This document shows positions 25,351-34,739 of a stretch of 64,000 nt of DNA, in pieces. The number at the start of each line of letters is the position of its first letter. The first letter of the stretch is position 1. Below the pieces are notes generated by a model. That model was not told the DNA's origin. It did no database searches and worked only from the letters and a program-made list of their open reading frames with translations. A program made the translations under genes and the position numbers. The stretch lies in assembly GCF_023008165.1 (NCBI RefSeq), contig NZ_JAKQZA010000001.1, positions 124,001 to 188,000 of the forward strand. Direction: 5' to 3'. This DNA is from Kordiimonas laminariae. Its GTDB lineage: Bacteria; Pseudomonadota; Alphaproteobacteria; Sphingomonadales; Kordiimonadaceae.

Positions 25351-26498
25351 TAACTTGCCCGGAAATCTTCCATAATTGAATGATTAAGGCTATCATCATC
25401 AGATGGTTTAACAGCTCTGGACGCAGGGAATATAAGGCGTGCATGCGTTCCTCTTCCCTTCTTGGATGTAAGTTCCACAGTGCCATCATGAAGCCCCATA
25501 AAAGTATTCACCAGCGCCAGTCCAAGCCCAGCACCCGCATTATCACCATATACTTTTGAAGCTTGCGCCTGCGAAAATGGCTCCAGTGCTAAATCAATCT
25601 CTTCGTTGGTCATACCAACGCCGTGGTCGAACACCTCAAGCACATGGCTACCATCCGTTCGCGCATAGGATTTAACGAGAATTTCGCCACCCTTCTGGGA
25701 AAACTTAATCGCATTAGAAAGCAGGTTAAGAAGCATCTGTTTTACGATGCGCTTATCGGCCCACAGCACAAGATCATCTTCTGTTTTAGAGACAAAATAA
25801 ATCCCCTGTTCGCTAGCTCTGGCCTGCACAATTGGCAAGCAATCCGTTACGAGCGACCGGAGAAAGAACGCTTCCTCAGTGATAGTTATCTGCCCAGCTT
25901 CTACCTTTGCTAAATCAAGAATATCATTAATGATACCAAGAAGAAGCTTGCCGCTTTCATGAATATGTTCGGCGTATTCAGCATATTCAGGCACTTCAAG
26001 ACTGCCGTACACTTTATTATTCATTACTTCAGAAAAGCCGATAATAGCATTTAGAGGCGTTCTAAGTTCGTGGCTCATTTTCGCCAGAAATTCGCTCTTT
26101 GCCTGATTGGCTTCACTCGCGGCAACCAACGCTTCCTTAAGCTGTTCACTGCGACGTTTCAGGCTCTCTTCCGCACGTTCACGCTTTTTAATTTCGCTTT
26201 CCAGCTTGAGGGTTACATGAAACCATCTTGAAAGCCCAAGACCTGTTAAGAAAACACCAGGGATATACCCAAGCACTGCGACAAGCAGGTTCCATTCCCC
26301 TTTATCCGCCATCATCAGCATAAAAGGTTCAAGAAGCGTTTCTTCAAGATAATCTACAAGAGCTGCCAGACTAAGAAGCGCTGTACCAACAAGAATGAAA
26401 TATACACCACGATCAAGACGCATAACACGTCGGTAACGTGCCAAAATAAGCACAGGGACGATGGAAATGCCTAAAAATATCAGCAAATCAGGATGCAA
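25350..26498 (-). CDS. Membrane sensor histidine kinase (orphan, tandem copy A)
   Basis: 382 residues, apparently starting at TTG (26498); the frame is closed by a TAA ten codons upstream and no better start exists. N-terminal 100 residues hold about three hydrophobic segments without a periplasmic sensor domain. A coiled linker (KLESEIKKRERAEESLKRRS) leads to the HisKA box KMSHELRTPLNAIIGFSEVM and an HATPase domain with the N box LLSNAIKFSQKGG, DHGVGM and GAGLGLALVNT. No HAMP, PAS or receiver is fused and no response regulator is adjacent. The next gene upstream is a clear paralogue with the same architecture. Confidence 0.88.
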   Translation of the reverse strand: MHPDLLIFLGISIVPVLILARYRRVMRLDRGVYFILVGTALLSLAALVDYLEETLLEPFMLMMADKGEWNLLVAVLGYIPGVFLTGLGLSRWFHVTLKLESEIKKRERAEESLKRRSEQLKEALVAASEANQAKSEFLAKMSHELRTPLNAIIGFSEVMNNKVYGSLEVPEYAEYAEHIHESGKLLLGIINDILDLAKVEAGQITITEEAFFLRSLVTDCLPIVQARASEQGIYFVSKTEDDLVLWADKRIVKQMLLNLLSNAIKFSQKGGEILVKSYARTDGSHVLEVFDHGVGMTNEEIDLALEPFSQAQASKVYGDNAGAGLGLALVNTFMGLHDGTVELTSKKGRGTHARLIFPASRAVKPSDDDSLNHSIMEDFRAS

Positions 26499-26615
26499 TA
26501 GAAAACCCCATATTTGTTCAATAACTTAAAAATACACTAAAATACTTAAAACAACCCGTTAAATACTCAGAAAAATAATACTCAGCACATATTCATAAGC
26601 TTCACCCCACAGAGA

Positions 26616-27836
26616 TTATAAATTCTCCTGAAACTTATCTTCCGGATTTTCCGTTACCCGCTGATAGGAGCTTAGCTCGTCATATGCTTCTGCGGAAGTC
26701 TCTAATTTTGCTGAAGCCTCCAAACTTGAAGGTTGCACCATACGGCTGGGCGGAAACTTCAGGCATACGGATGTGCCTCTATTTTTAAGAGATTCAAGGA
26801 ACATGTCGCCACCATGAAGTTCGGCGAATGTTTTCACCAGCGTAAGACCGAGGCCCGCGCCTTCGTGGCTACGGGTCATAGCGCCCTCAAGCTGGTTAAA
26901 AGGCCGAACCACATGCACAACCTCGGCCTCGCTCATGCCGCACCCTGTATCCTTTACCATAAAGGCACAGCTATCATCAGGCATCGGCAGTGTAGCCACT
27001 GTTACTTTCCCGCCGGGGTCTGTAAACTTGATGGCATTAGATATGAGGTTCAAGACCATCTGCTGAACCATACGCCTGTCTGCTTTAACAATAAGCCCTT
27101 CCTTCAAAGATATCTCTGTCTGCAGCCCTGCTTTCAGGATAATGGGATCAAGCAATTTCACACAGTCACGCACCAGCTTACTAAGGCAAAAAACCTCCTC
27201 CACCATCTGCATGCGGCCAACTTCAATATTAGAAAGATCCAGAATATCATTAATAATATCAAGAAGGTGGCTTCCACTTCGGTGCACCATATCCAGATAT
27301 TCTTTATATTGCGGTGCTCCCAGCTTCCCGAAAACTTCACTGGCCATCAATTCTGAAAACCCAATAATAGCATTAAGAGGCGTTCTCAGTTCGTGGCTCA
27401 TATTGGCGAGGAAATCACTTTTGGCACGGTTTGCTGCTTTCGCTTTTTCCGCCATTTCTTCATTACTTTTTGCAAGTTCTTTCAGTTCTTGCTCAATTTC
27501 ACTGCGCTGCTTGATTTCTTCCTCAAGCCGAAAGGTTAGCGCGAGCCAATTTCTGAACCCCAACCCCATCAGAACGATGCCCGGGAAATATCCAAAAATC
27601 ACAATACCGCTGCGATACAAGCGTTGGTCAATGTCGTTTCTGATCCAGTTTTTCACCACATCGATATAGGTATCTGCGTAATCAAGACCGGAAGACAAGC
27701 TAAGGAAAATACAACCAGCAAAAATATAGATAAATCCCTTATCCATATGTTTGATATGCTTGTAGTGATGCAGCAGAACGATAGGAATTATCGTTATACA
27801 AATAAAGACCAGTAATTCAGGGTGCAGATATTGCAC
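26616..27836 (-). CDS. Membrane sensor histidine kinase (orphan, tandem copy B)
   Basis: 406 residues from a GTG at 27836 with AAGGTG upstream. It repeats the layout of the downstream kinase: the N-terminus HPELLVFICITIIPIVLLHH matches HPDLLIFLGISIVPVLILAR of copy A, then three hydrophobic segments, a coiled linker, the H box NMSHELRTPLNAIIGFSELM, N box LISNAIKFTDPGG, DTGCGM and GAGLGLTLV. Its C-terminal 30 residues (after FPPSRMVQ) are an extra charged tail. The two genes are 117 bases apart and may be co-transcribed. No cognate regulator is nearby. Confidence 0.88.
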   Translation of the reverse strand: MQYLHPELLVFICITIIPIVLLHHYKHIKHMDKGFIYIFAGCIFLSLSSGLDYADTYIDVVKNWIRNDIDQRLYRSGIVIFGYFPGIVLMGLGFRNWLALTFRLEEEIKQRSEIEQELKELAKSNEEMAEKAKAANRAKSDFLANMSHELRTPLNAIIGFSELMASEVFGKLGAPQYKEYLDMVHRSGSHLLDIINDILDLSNIEVGRMQMVEEVFCLSKLVRDCVKLLDPIILKAGLQTEISLKEGLIVKADRRMVQQMVLNLISNAIKFTDPGGKVTVATLPMPDDSCAFMVKDTGCGMSEAEVVHVVRPFNQLEGAMTRSHEGAGLGLTLVKTFAELHGGDMFLESLKNRGTSVCLKFPPSRMVQPSSLEASAKLETSAEAYDELSSYQRVTENPEDKFQENL

Positions 27837-28042
27837 AAAATCACCTTAATCAGTGTTAATCCACATATGTTGCCCCCGACTAAAAACTTGCAACACAGTA
27901 CTAACTGAAAACCACTGAGAACCAGATAAATAGGATATCAGAAAATATCCTTATAAAACCAGCAACTATTGCTTGATCATGTATTTTTTTCTGTCAAAAG
28001 TATGCTCGTCGACATTATTAGCGAAAACCTCTAAACCTTAAT

Positions 28043-29068
28043 ATGTATAATCTATTTAAAGTTCATATGTGGCCGATCTGGCTTTTTGAAGTTGGCACCC
28101 AGGCCAAGAATTTCAAAGCGAATCCAATATTAGGCTCCAGGGTTTTAAATACGCTTGGTTTACATGTAGGCAGAATACTCCTCGCACAAGGCGCCATCCA
28201 CATCCGCTGGTTCCTCTTAAGGGGCTTGATGCCCAAAACATACCGCAAATCTTTTCATGCGGATGGTTTTATCGCGATAGAAGATTTCATAACAACTGAA
28301 GAGGTAGCCACAATCAGGGAAGAAATCGCCGCCTACAAGGGTGAAGTTCGGCAAATGACCCAAGGTGATACAGCCACTCAACGCTTTCTTCTGGATAGAG
28401 ATACTCTCAGCAAGGCCCCAACCCTTAAAGCCATAACTGAAAACACGGAATTCAGAAACTATCTCTCCTATACGGGAGCCAAAGCTACCCTGCCGATGCT
28501 ATATATCCAGCGTATCAGGAACGGCTTCAGGCAGGAAAAGGCTGACCCACAGAAAAACATGCATTCTGATACATTTCATCCAACGATGAAAGCATGGCTT
28601 TTCCTTGAGGATGTTACAGAGGAGATGGGTCCCTTCACCTATGTACCGGGCTCCAGCAAATGCACCTCGGCGCGTCTTAAGTGGGAGTACCGTAAATCCA
28701 CAGGTGCCGCCAAAATGAATGATAAATACTCAGAAAAAGGCTCCCTCAGAGCTGGCCCTGAAGATTTAGAAGAAATGGGTTTACCATCCCCTAAAGGCCT
28801 AACCGCAAAAGCGGGCACACTTGTGATAGCAAACACCAACGGCTTTCACGGGCGTGGTCAGGCACAGGCTGGTGCAAACCGCCTGGAGATTTGGGCCTAC
28901 AGCAGGCATAATCCATTCAATCCTTACCCGGGCTTTAACATACCGTTTGTACCGCACATCAAACATAAAGTGATGACTGCTTTCCTTCACCGGAAAGATA
29001 AGAAAGCGGCCGCAAAAGGCAGCAAACCCAGCTGGCATCTTATTTCCGAAGAAGAAATGCTGAAATAG
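28043..29068 (+). CDS. Phytanoyl-CoA dioxygenase (PhyH)-family protein
   Basis: 341 residues. The double-stranded beta-helix iron/2-oxoglutarate oxygenase signature is seen in MHSDTFHPTMKAWLF (His-x-Asp), the distal His in NGFHGRGQAQ and the 2-oxoglutarate Arg in NRLEIWAYSRHNPF. The first 70 residues, with LFEVGTQAKNFKANP and an amphipathic segment, are an extension. PhyH proteins hydroxylate lipids, secondary metabolites or sugars. It lies alone between the kinases and glmU with 100 bases to the latter, so its substrate is not indicated. The ribosome site before the ATG is poor. Confidence 0.8.
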   Translation: MYNLFKVHMWPIWLFEVGTQAKNFKANPILGSRVLNTLGLHVGRILLAQGAIHIRWFLLRGLMPKTYRKSFHADGFIAIEDFITTEEVATIREEIAAYKGEVRQMTQGDTATQRFLLDRDTLSKAPTLKAITENTEFRNYLSYTGAKATLPMLYIQRIRNGFRQEKADPQKNMHSDTFHPTMKAWLFLEDVTEEMGPFTYVPGSSKCTSARLKWEYRKSTGAAKMNDKYSEKGSLRAGPEDLEEMGLPSPKGLTAKAGTLVIANTNGFHGRGQAQAGANRLEIWAYSRHNPFNPYPGFNIPFVPHIKHKVMTAFLHRKDKKAAAKGSKPSWHLISEEEMLK

Positions 29069-29168
29069 CCACTATATTTGCACAATAACACCATTTTTCT
29101 TTCGAACATTCGTCTTAAACCCGTTAAGGTACACGCATTATTTAAGAAATTAGGGATGGCGTTATTTC

Positions 29169-30533
29169 ATGAGCACCAGCAACTTTGCAGCTATCATACT
29201 CGCCGCAGGTAAAGGCACCCGCATGAAATCCAGCACACATAAAGTGCTGCACAGTGTGGGCGGCAAGCCAATGCTGATGTACCTGCTTGATACTGTAAAT
29301 AAGCTTGATCCAGTTGAAAACATACTGGTTGTCGGCGCCGGCAAAGAGCAATTGATGAACGCCGTTTCAGGTGCTGACTTCGTTGAACAAACAGAACAAT
29401 TAGGCACAGGCCATGCCGCACGTATTGCCGTGGATAGCCTGCCTGAAGGTTTCAGTGGTGATGTTATCATCCTGTTTGGTGATGTCCCTTTCATCCCACT
29501 TTCTGTGATGGAAGAAATGATCGCAAAAGGCGGGTCTGAAGTTGGAAACGGCTTAACCGTTTTAGGCTTTCGCCCTGAAGATGCCGCGAAATACGGCCGC
29601 CTTGTCACCAGTACAGACGGTAAATTAGAACGTATTGTTGAATTCAAAGATGCCTCAGAACAAGAACGCGCCATCACGCTTTGTAACAGCGGTATGATGC
29701 TTATCAGCGGCTCGCATGCGAAGAAATGGCTGCATCAACTTTCAAACGATAATGCCGCTGGCGAATATTACCTGACAGATCTAGTGGAATTTGCCCGGAA
29801 AGACGGCTTTGATGTAGCTGTTGTTGAAGCTTCAGAAGATGATGTTCTTGGCATTAACAGCCGTGAAGATTTAGCCCGCGCTGAGTTGGCCATGCAGAAA
29901 AAGTGGCGCAAGCAAGCCCTTGATGGCGGTGTTACAATGACTGATCCTGATACGGTTTATTTCAGCCACGATACCAAGCTAGGCTTTGACGTTACCATTG
30001 AACCGAATGTTTTCTTCGGCCCCGGTTCAGTTATCGAAAACGGCGTAACCATAAAAGCAAACAGCCATATTGAAGGTGCCCATGTTCGGGCAAACAGCTC
30101 TATTGGACCATTTGCGCGCTTACGCCCTGCTGCTGATATTGGTGAAGGTTCCAAAATCGGTAATTTCGTAGAGATTAAAAAAACCAAATTGCATGAAGGC
30201 GTGAAGGTAAGCCACCTGACATACCTCGGGGATGCAGAAATTGGTGCGGATGCCAACATCGGCGCAGGCACTATCACCTGTAATTATGACGGTTTTCTGA
30301 AATATAAAACCTCTATCGGTGCAGGCGCTTTCATTGGCTCAAACTCAGCATTGGTTGCCCCTGTCACTATTGGTGATGGCGCCATTGTTGGTGCCGGTAG
30401 TATTATCACCAAAGATGTTGAGGTAGACAGCCTTGCAGTGGCACGTGGCCGACAACGGGGTATTCCGGAATTTGCCGCTAACTTCAGAGAAGAAAAGGCT
30501 GCTAAAAAAGCAGCTCAGAAGGGGAAAAAATAA
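29169..30533 (+). CDS. glmU: Bifunctional N-acetylglucosamine-1-phosphate uridylyltransferase/glucosamine-1-phosphate acetyltransferase
   Basis: 454 residues. The N-terminal uridylyltransferase begins with the nucleotide loop ILAAGKGTRMKSSTHKVLHS; the C-terminal left-handed beta-helix acetyltransferase shows hexapeptide repeats and GAGTITCNYDGFLKYKTSIG with the acetyl-CoA site. It makes UDP-GlcNAc for peptidoglycan and lipopolysaccharide. Its TAA overlaps the glmS ATG (TAATG), so the two are translationally coupled. Confidence 0.97.
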   Translation: MSTSNFAAIILAAGKGTRMKSSTHKVLHSVGGKPMLMYLLDTVNKLDPVENILVVGAGKEQLMNAVSGADFVEQTEQLGTGHAARIAVDSLPEGFSGDVIILFGDVPFIPLSVMEEMIAKGGSEVGNGLTVLGFRPEDAAKYGRLVTSTDGKLERIVEFKDASEQERAITLCNSGMMLISGSHAKKWLHQLSNDNAAGEYYLTDLVEFARKDGFDVAVVEASEDDVLGINSREDLARAELAMQKKWRKQALDGGVTMTDPDTVYFSHDTKLGFDVTIEPNVFFGPGSVIENGVTIKANSHIEGAHVRANSSIGPFARLRPAADIGEGSKIGNFVEIKKTKLHEGVKVSHLTYLGDAEIGADANIGAGTITCNYDGFLKYKTSIGAGAFIGSNSALVAPVTIGDGAIVGAGSIITKDVEVDSLAVARGRQRGIPEFAANFREEKAAKKAAQKGKK

Positions 30534-32347
30534 TGTGCGGTATTGTTGGTATTCTAGGCACTTCCCCTGCTACCCCTCGCATTCTGGAAAGTCTCCGCAG
30601 GCTTGAATATCGGGGTTATGATAGCGCAGGTATTGCAACCCTTGAAAAGAGTGAATTGAACCGCACGCGCGCGCCCGGAAAACTCGTTAATCTTGAAAAG
30701 GCTCTCCGAGACCATCCACTTACAGGCAATACAGGTATTGGTCACACACGCTGGGCCACACACGGCGAACCCACAGAAGCCAATGCCCACCCACATATGA
30801 CAGACAGGGTTGCTATTGTTCATAACGGCATCATTGAGAACTTCAAACCGCTTAAGGATGAACTCCTCGCCAAAGGTATTCATTTCGAAGGTGAAACGGA
30901 TACTGAAGTTGTAGCTAGGCTTCTAACGGAATATCTGAAAGACGGCATGGAAGTGCGTGCTGCATTCCAAAAAACCGTTTCCCGGCTTGAAGGGGCTTTT
31001 GCCCTTTGCGTACTCATCCGTGGTGAAGATGATCTGATGTATGGTGCTCGTGTCGGTAGCCCACTTGTGGTGGGTATCGGTGACGGTGAAAACTATTTCG
31101 GCTCAGACGCTATGGCGCTTGCGAGCCTCACCAACAAACTTATCTATCTGGAAGAAGGTGACTGGGCTGAAATCACACATTCTTCTGTAGAGGTTTTCAA
31201 AGCGGATGGCAGTGCAGTAAACCGTCCTGTAAGCGTAAGCCAAGTGGCGCACACCATGGTGGATAAAGGCAACCACCGCCACTTTATGCAAAAAGAGATA
31301 TTCGAACAGCCAACAGTAGTGGCGCAAGCACTCGGCAGGTACCTGGACCCGAACGCCGGGACTGTGAAGCTACCGGAAATACCATTTGATCTGGCAGGGC
31401 TTACAAAGGTAACGCTCATCGCATGTGGCACCAGCTTTTATGCAGCTCAGGTTGCGCGCTACTGGATTGAGAAGCTGGCGCGTGTGCCGGTTGAAGTGGA
31501 TATTGCGTCGGAATTCCGTTATCGCGACCCAGTTTACCCTGATGGCGGCTTGGCCATTTTCATCTCCCAGTCTGGCGAGACCGCCGATACACTCGCGGCA
31601 CTTAAGCACGCAAAAGCGGCTGGGCAGCATGTTATGGCACTTGTGAACGTGCTTGGTTCATCCATGGCCCGTGAAGCCGATGTGGTATTCCCGATTTATG
31701 CGGGGCCCGAAATTGGTGTGGCTAGTACCAAGGCTTTCACTTGCCAACTTTCGGTACTGGCGGCCTTTTCCATCAAACTGGCAGCGGCCAAAGGCAAACT
31801 ATCTGCATCCGAAGAAGCAGAGTATGTAGCAGAGCTTGAGCATGTACCAAGCTTGATGGCGAAAGTGCTACATAATGATGATGCTATCGCCGATATCGCA
31901 CGCCAAATTGCAACAGCACAGGATATCCTTTTTGTGGGCCGCGGCATCCATTTTCCTATCGCTATGGAAGGTGCCCTGAAACTTAAGGAAATCAGCTATA
32001 TTCACGCAGAAGGCTATGCGGCGGGTGAATTGAAACACGGCCCTATCGCGCTCATTGATGAAAACGTACCGGTTATTGGCATTGCACCAAAAGATGACCT
32101 GATTGATAAAACCGTTTCCAACCTGCAAGAGATCATGGCTCGCCAAGGCAAAGTTGTTCTTTTGTCTGATGATACAGAGGGTCAGGAAGGTTTCTTCGCA
32201 AAACTTAAAATGCCGTCCGCTGGTGAACTTGCTGCGCCTCTGATCTACGCACTGCCTGTTCAGTTGCTCTCGTATCATGTGGCAGTTGAAAAAGGCACGG
32301 ATGTGGACCAGCCAAGAAACTTGGCAAAATCAGTAACGGTTGAATAG
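30533..32347 (+). CDS. glmS: Glutamine-fructose-6-phosphate aminotransferase (isomerising)
   Basis: 604 residues. The N-terminal nucleophile Cys2 is in MCGIVGILGTSP, the glutaminase site in IGHTRWATHGEPTEANAHPH, the two SIS sugar-isomerase domains follow (LIACGTSFYAAQVARYW; LFVGRGIHFPIAMEGALKLK), and the C-terminus DQPRNLAKSVTVE is the conserved tail. It makes glucosamine-6-phosphate from fructose-6-phosphate and glutamine, the first step toward UDP-GlcNAc. It is coupled to glmU; no glmS ribozyme is present upstream, which sits inside glmU. Confidence 0.97.
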   Translation: MCGIVGILGTSPATPRILESLRRLEYRGYDSAGIATLEKSELNRTRAPGKLVNLEKALRDHPLTGNTGIGHTRWATHGEPTEANAHPHMTDRVAIVHNGIIENFKPLKDELLAKGIHFEGETDTEVVARLLTEYLKDGMEVRAAFQKTVSRLEGAFALCVLIRGEDDLMYGARVGSPLVVGIGDGENYFGSDAMALASLTNKLIYLEEGDWAEITHSSVEVFKADGSAVNRPVSVSQVAHTMVDKGNHRHFMQKEIFEQPTVVAQALGRYLDPNAGTVKLPEIPFDLAGLTKVTLIACGTSFYAAQVARYWIEKLARVPVEVDIASEFRYRDPVYPDGGLAIFISQSGETADTLAALKHAKAAGQHVMALVNVLGSSMAREADVVFPIYAGPEIGVASTKAFTCQLSVLAAFSIKLAAAKGKLSASEEAEYVAELEHVPSLMAKVLHNDDAIADIARQIATAQDILFVGRGIHFPIAMEGALKLKEISYIHAEGYAAGELKHGPIALIDENVPVIGIAPKDDLIDKTVSNLQEIMARQGKVVLLSDDTEGQEGFFAKLKMPSAGELAAPLIYALPVQLLSYHVAVEKGTDVDQPRNLAKSVTVE

Positions 32348-32356
32348 GAAGATACT

Positions 32357-32794
32357 ATGCTGAAGCTGGTGCTTATCTTAAACGCTTTGTGGTTTGCTTC
32401 AGCTTTTCATGTTTTTCATATTCGCCGGGAAATTTTTGCAAAAATCATTGTCCCCAAGGAACACCGAGACACTCCTGTGTTTCAAACACTTATCGCAACC
32501 GGGCCGTTTCTTGGCGGTTTTAACCTGGCGCTCTCAATTTTGAATATTCTACTTCTGATATTTATCAGCGATTTTGATAAAGATATTCAGTGGGCTATTT
32601 TACTTTTGGTAAATGCTGTAGCCCATGGTTCACAGTTTGCCGGAAATGTACCCACCGCTCTTGCAAACAAGCGCGGCGAAGGTGTTTGGAATGTATTTAA
32701 GGGCCTGATGCTGTTTATCTTTATCATTGATTTCACAATGATGGTCTTTAATGGCGTATTATCAATTTCATACTTTATGACACACCAAGGGTAG
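32357..32794 (+). CDS. Small four-helix inner-membrane protein, unknown function
   Basis: 145 residues with four hydrophobic segments: LKLVLILNALWFASAFHVFH, a second around LIATGPFLGGFNLALSILN, a third WAILLLVNAVAHGSQFAGNV and a last LMLFIFIIDFTMMVFNGVL. A ribosome site AGGAAG precedes the ATG, 9 bases after glmS, so it is probably the third gene of that operon. The layout recalls small DUF1304-like membrane proteins but I cannot confirm the family. The last 20 bases overlap the 3' end of the convergent regulator gene. Confidence 0.6.
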   Translation: MLKLVLILNALWFASAFHVFHIRREIFAKIIVPKEHRDTPVFQTLIATGPFLGGFNLALSILNILLLIFISDFDKDIQWAILLLVNAVAHGSQFAGNVPTALANKRGEGVWNVFKGLMLFIFIIDFTMMVFNGVLSISYFMTHQG

Positions 32795-34568
32795 CGAGCT
32801 GTTCCTTACGCCAACCTTTCCAACGCCCCTTCAGATTACTTTGAAAATACTGCCTGTATTCCGCTGCTTTAATCTCATCACCCACCGTCACAGCATGCTC
32901 AAGCAACATAAGAGCGGCATAAACACCCACCCAGCGATCACCGCTTACACGAGCGATATTAAACGCGGCCTCAGCTTCAGCCAGCGCTTTTTCAGTATTC
33001 CTTTGCCCAAAATAGATATTAGCCTTGAGTTTGTGACTGGTGGCATCATGCTCTACCTGCTCAGACACATTAAAAGCTTCGTCCCAGTTCTTTTCACTGA
33101 TCAATAATTCTACAAGGTTATCAGCCGCACTTTTAAGCACCCATGCATTTTCCGGTGTTTCTGGCCTCTTCAACGCTTGCCGGTACCAGTTTTTCTGCTC
33201 TTCAACATTTTCCGAAAACAGAGCAAAATGATAATCCACCAGCATAAAGTGTGACCGATCAAAACGGTAATCCAGCATCAAACGCTTCGCCTGATAGAGA
33301 TAATCATATTTATCCTGATGCTGCGCCAGCTTGCCTGCCATAATGGAAAGGAGCGTGTATGCTCTCACTTCCTTAACGGGTTCCTGCGCCATTCGGGCCA
33401 AAGATGCCGCTTCAAGAAGCAAACGCTTAATCTCCGGATACTTACGCTCAGAGATAGCAACCTCTGCCAATGCTTTCAAAACTTCTGACTGAATGAAAAG
33501 CAAATCAGCTCCGGAAGCGATAGCAGCAGCCTCCCTTAGATATGGCTCTGCATTCACAAACTGGCTTAGTGCAAGTGCGCGTTTCCCTTTAAGCATAAAG
33601 CCAATAGCCTTGTAGGCAGGCTCTTTTCGCACTTCATCCATACCAAGAAGGGCATCAATATAAGCACCCGCTACGTCTTGATTTTCTTCTTCCAGATGCC
33701 GCCCGATGAGAGAAATTAATATATCAATATCCGCTGGGTTCTCACTATGCAAAAGCTCAAGTTCTGATGTAACTAATGCCTCATCTTCAAGGCTGAAATA
33801 TTTGGATACGGTGATCCGCTGAATTTGTAGCGCTGCTGCTTCAGCAAGTTCTTTCGGAGACGATGCAATAACAAGAGCTTCCCAATTCCTGTATGCCCCC
33901 TGAATGCGATACGAAAGTATATATTTTCCAGTCTTCTGGCGAAGCATGCCAGACATTAACAAGCCATCATTATCAAGCTGCAATTTTGATCGTTCAATGA
34001 ATGAAGAATTCAGAAATTGTATGGCGGAAATATCATCAGCTTCAACTGTATGAGCAATCTCAGACAGGCGCTGATTTATGGTTTGTACTTCATCAGTCAT
34101 CAACCCTTCATGCCGTTCCATGATTGGAATGAAATTGATGTTTTCTGTGAATACCTTCTCTGCGCTATCTGACTGGGAAAAGAAAAACACAAAAATTATA
34201 CTGATTAACGAAAGCCCCCAGATATACGGAAACCAGATTTTCTTTTTTCGTGGAAGCGGAGGTGTACCTGATGGTTTTTCTTCATCAAAAGGAATTTGCC
34301 ACTGATACCCGCGCTTTGAGAAAGTTTTGATAGCATCGCTGGCGATCACGTTGCGCAGCTTGCTGATATTCTGGAAAACCACCTGTTCTGATACGGCGCG
34401 CCCTTCCCACACCTTATCAAGAATATCTTCCTTGCTGAAAATGGTTTGCGGCTCACTGATAAAAAGTGCCAAAAGTTCAGTTTGCTTTTGCGTAAGCGAT
34501 ACAGGTTTACCAAATTTAAAAAGCACTTTCTGCTTTTCATCAAATCTGAAATCCCCAAACAAAACCAT
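32775..34568 (-). CDS. CadC/ToxR-like membrane-bound winged-helix regulator with TPR-like C-terminal region
   Basis: 597 residues from the ATG at 34568 (a TTG lies 3 codons earlier). Residues 1-95 form an OmpR-type winged helix (LTQKQTELLALFISEPQTIF, EDILDKVWEGRAVSEQVVF, FSKRGYQWQIPF). Residues 111-131 are a single membrane helix after KKK. The remaining ~460 residues are helical and periplasmic, with TPR-like segments such as ALAEAEAAFNIARVSGDRWV and EAAALQIQRITVSKY. No receiver domain is present. Such one-component regulators sense envelope conditions and bind DNA from the membrane. It converges on the glmUS-linked membrane protein and diverges from the SUMF1-like gene, a possible target. 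Confidence 0.82.
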   Translation of the reverse strand: MVLFGDFRFDEKQKVLFKFGKPVSLTQKQTELLALFISEPQTIFSKEDILDKVWEGRAVSEQVVFQNISKLRNVIASDAIKTFSKRGYQWQIPFDEEKPSGTPPLPRKKKIWFPYIWGLSLISIIFVFFFSQSDSAEKVFTENINFIPIMERHEGLMTDEVQTINQRLSEIAHTVEADDISAIQFLNSSFIERSKLQLDNDGLLMSGMLRQKTGKYILSYRIQGAYRNWEALVIASSPKELAEAAALQIQRITVSKYFSLEDEALVTSELELLHSENPADIDILISLIGRHLEEENQDVAGAYIDALLGMDEVRKEPAYKAIGFMLKGKRALALSQFVNAEPYLREAAAIASGADLLFIQSEVLKALAEVAISERKYPEIKRLLLEAASLARMAQEPVKEVRAYTLLSIMAGKLAQHQDKYDYLYQAKRLMLDYRFDRSHFMLVDYHFALFSENVEEQKNWYRQALKRPETPENAWVLKSAADNLVELLISEKNWDEAFNVSEQVEHDATSHKLKANIYFGQRNTEKALAEAEAAFNIARVSGDRWVGVYAALMLLEHAVTVGDEIKAAEYRQYFQSNLKGRWKGWRKEQLATLGVS

Positions 34569-34739
34569 CTTATTCAATCGCCTTACACTTCCTCAAACCG
34601 GGCTGGGCCACACTATAGATTTCACCCGATATTTTTCTATCATTTTTCTATTTTCTGTATTTTTAAGAATTTCAATAAGATTTCCAACGGTTTGCTCACC
34701 ATGCTTCGCGCCAGAGTTACGTACAGCAAGGAAATGAGT

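Noticed and set aside
26563-26585. Direct repeat ATACTCAG, 15 bases apart, between the two kinases
   Set aside because: Only two short copies in a very AT-rich stretch; likely chance.
26733-27356. 207-aa plus frame opposite histidine kinase B
   Set aside because: Antisense to the kinase domain; Cys/His-rich low-quality translation without a ribosome site.
30400-30533. Possible glmS riboswitch-ribozyme
   Set aside because: The region before glmS is coding sequence of glmU with a TAATG overlap; no ribozyme core can fit, and the element is typical of Firmicutes.
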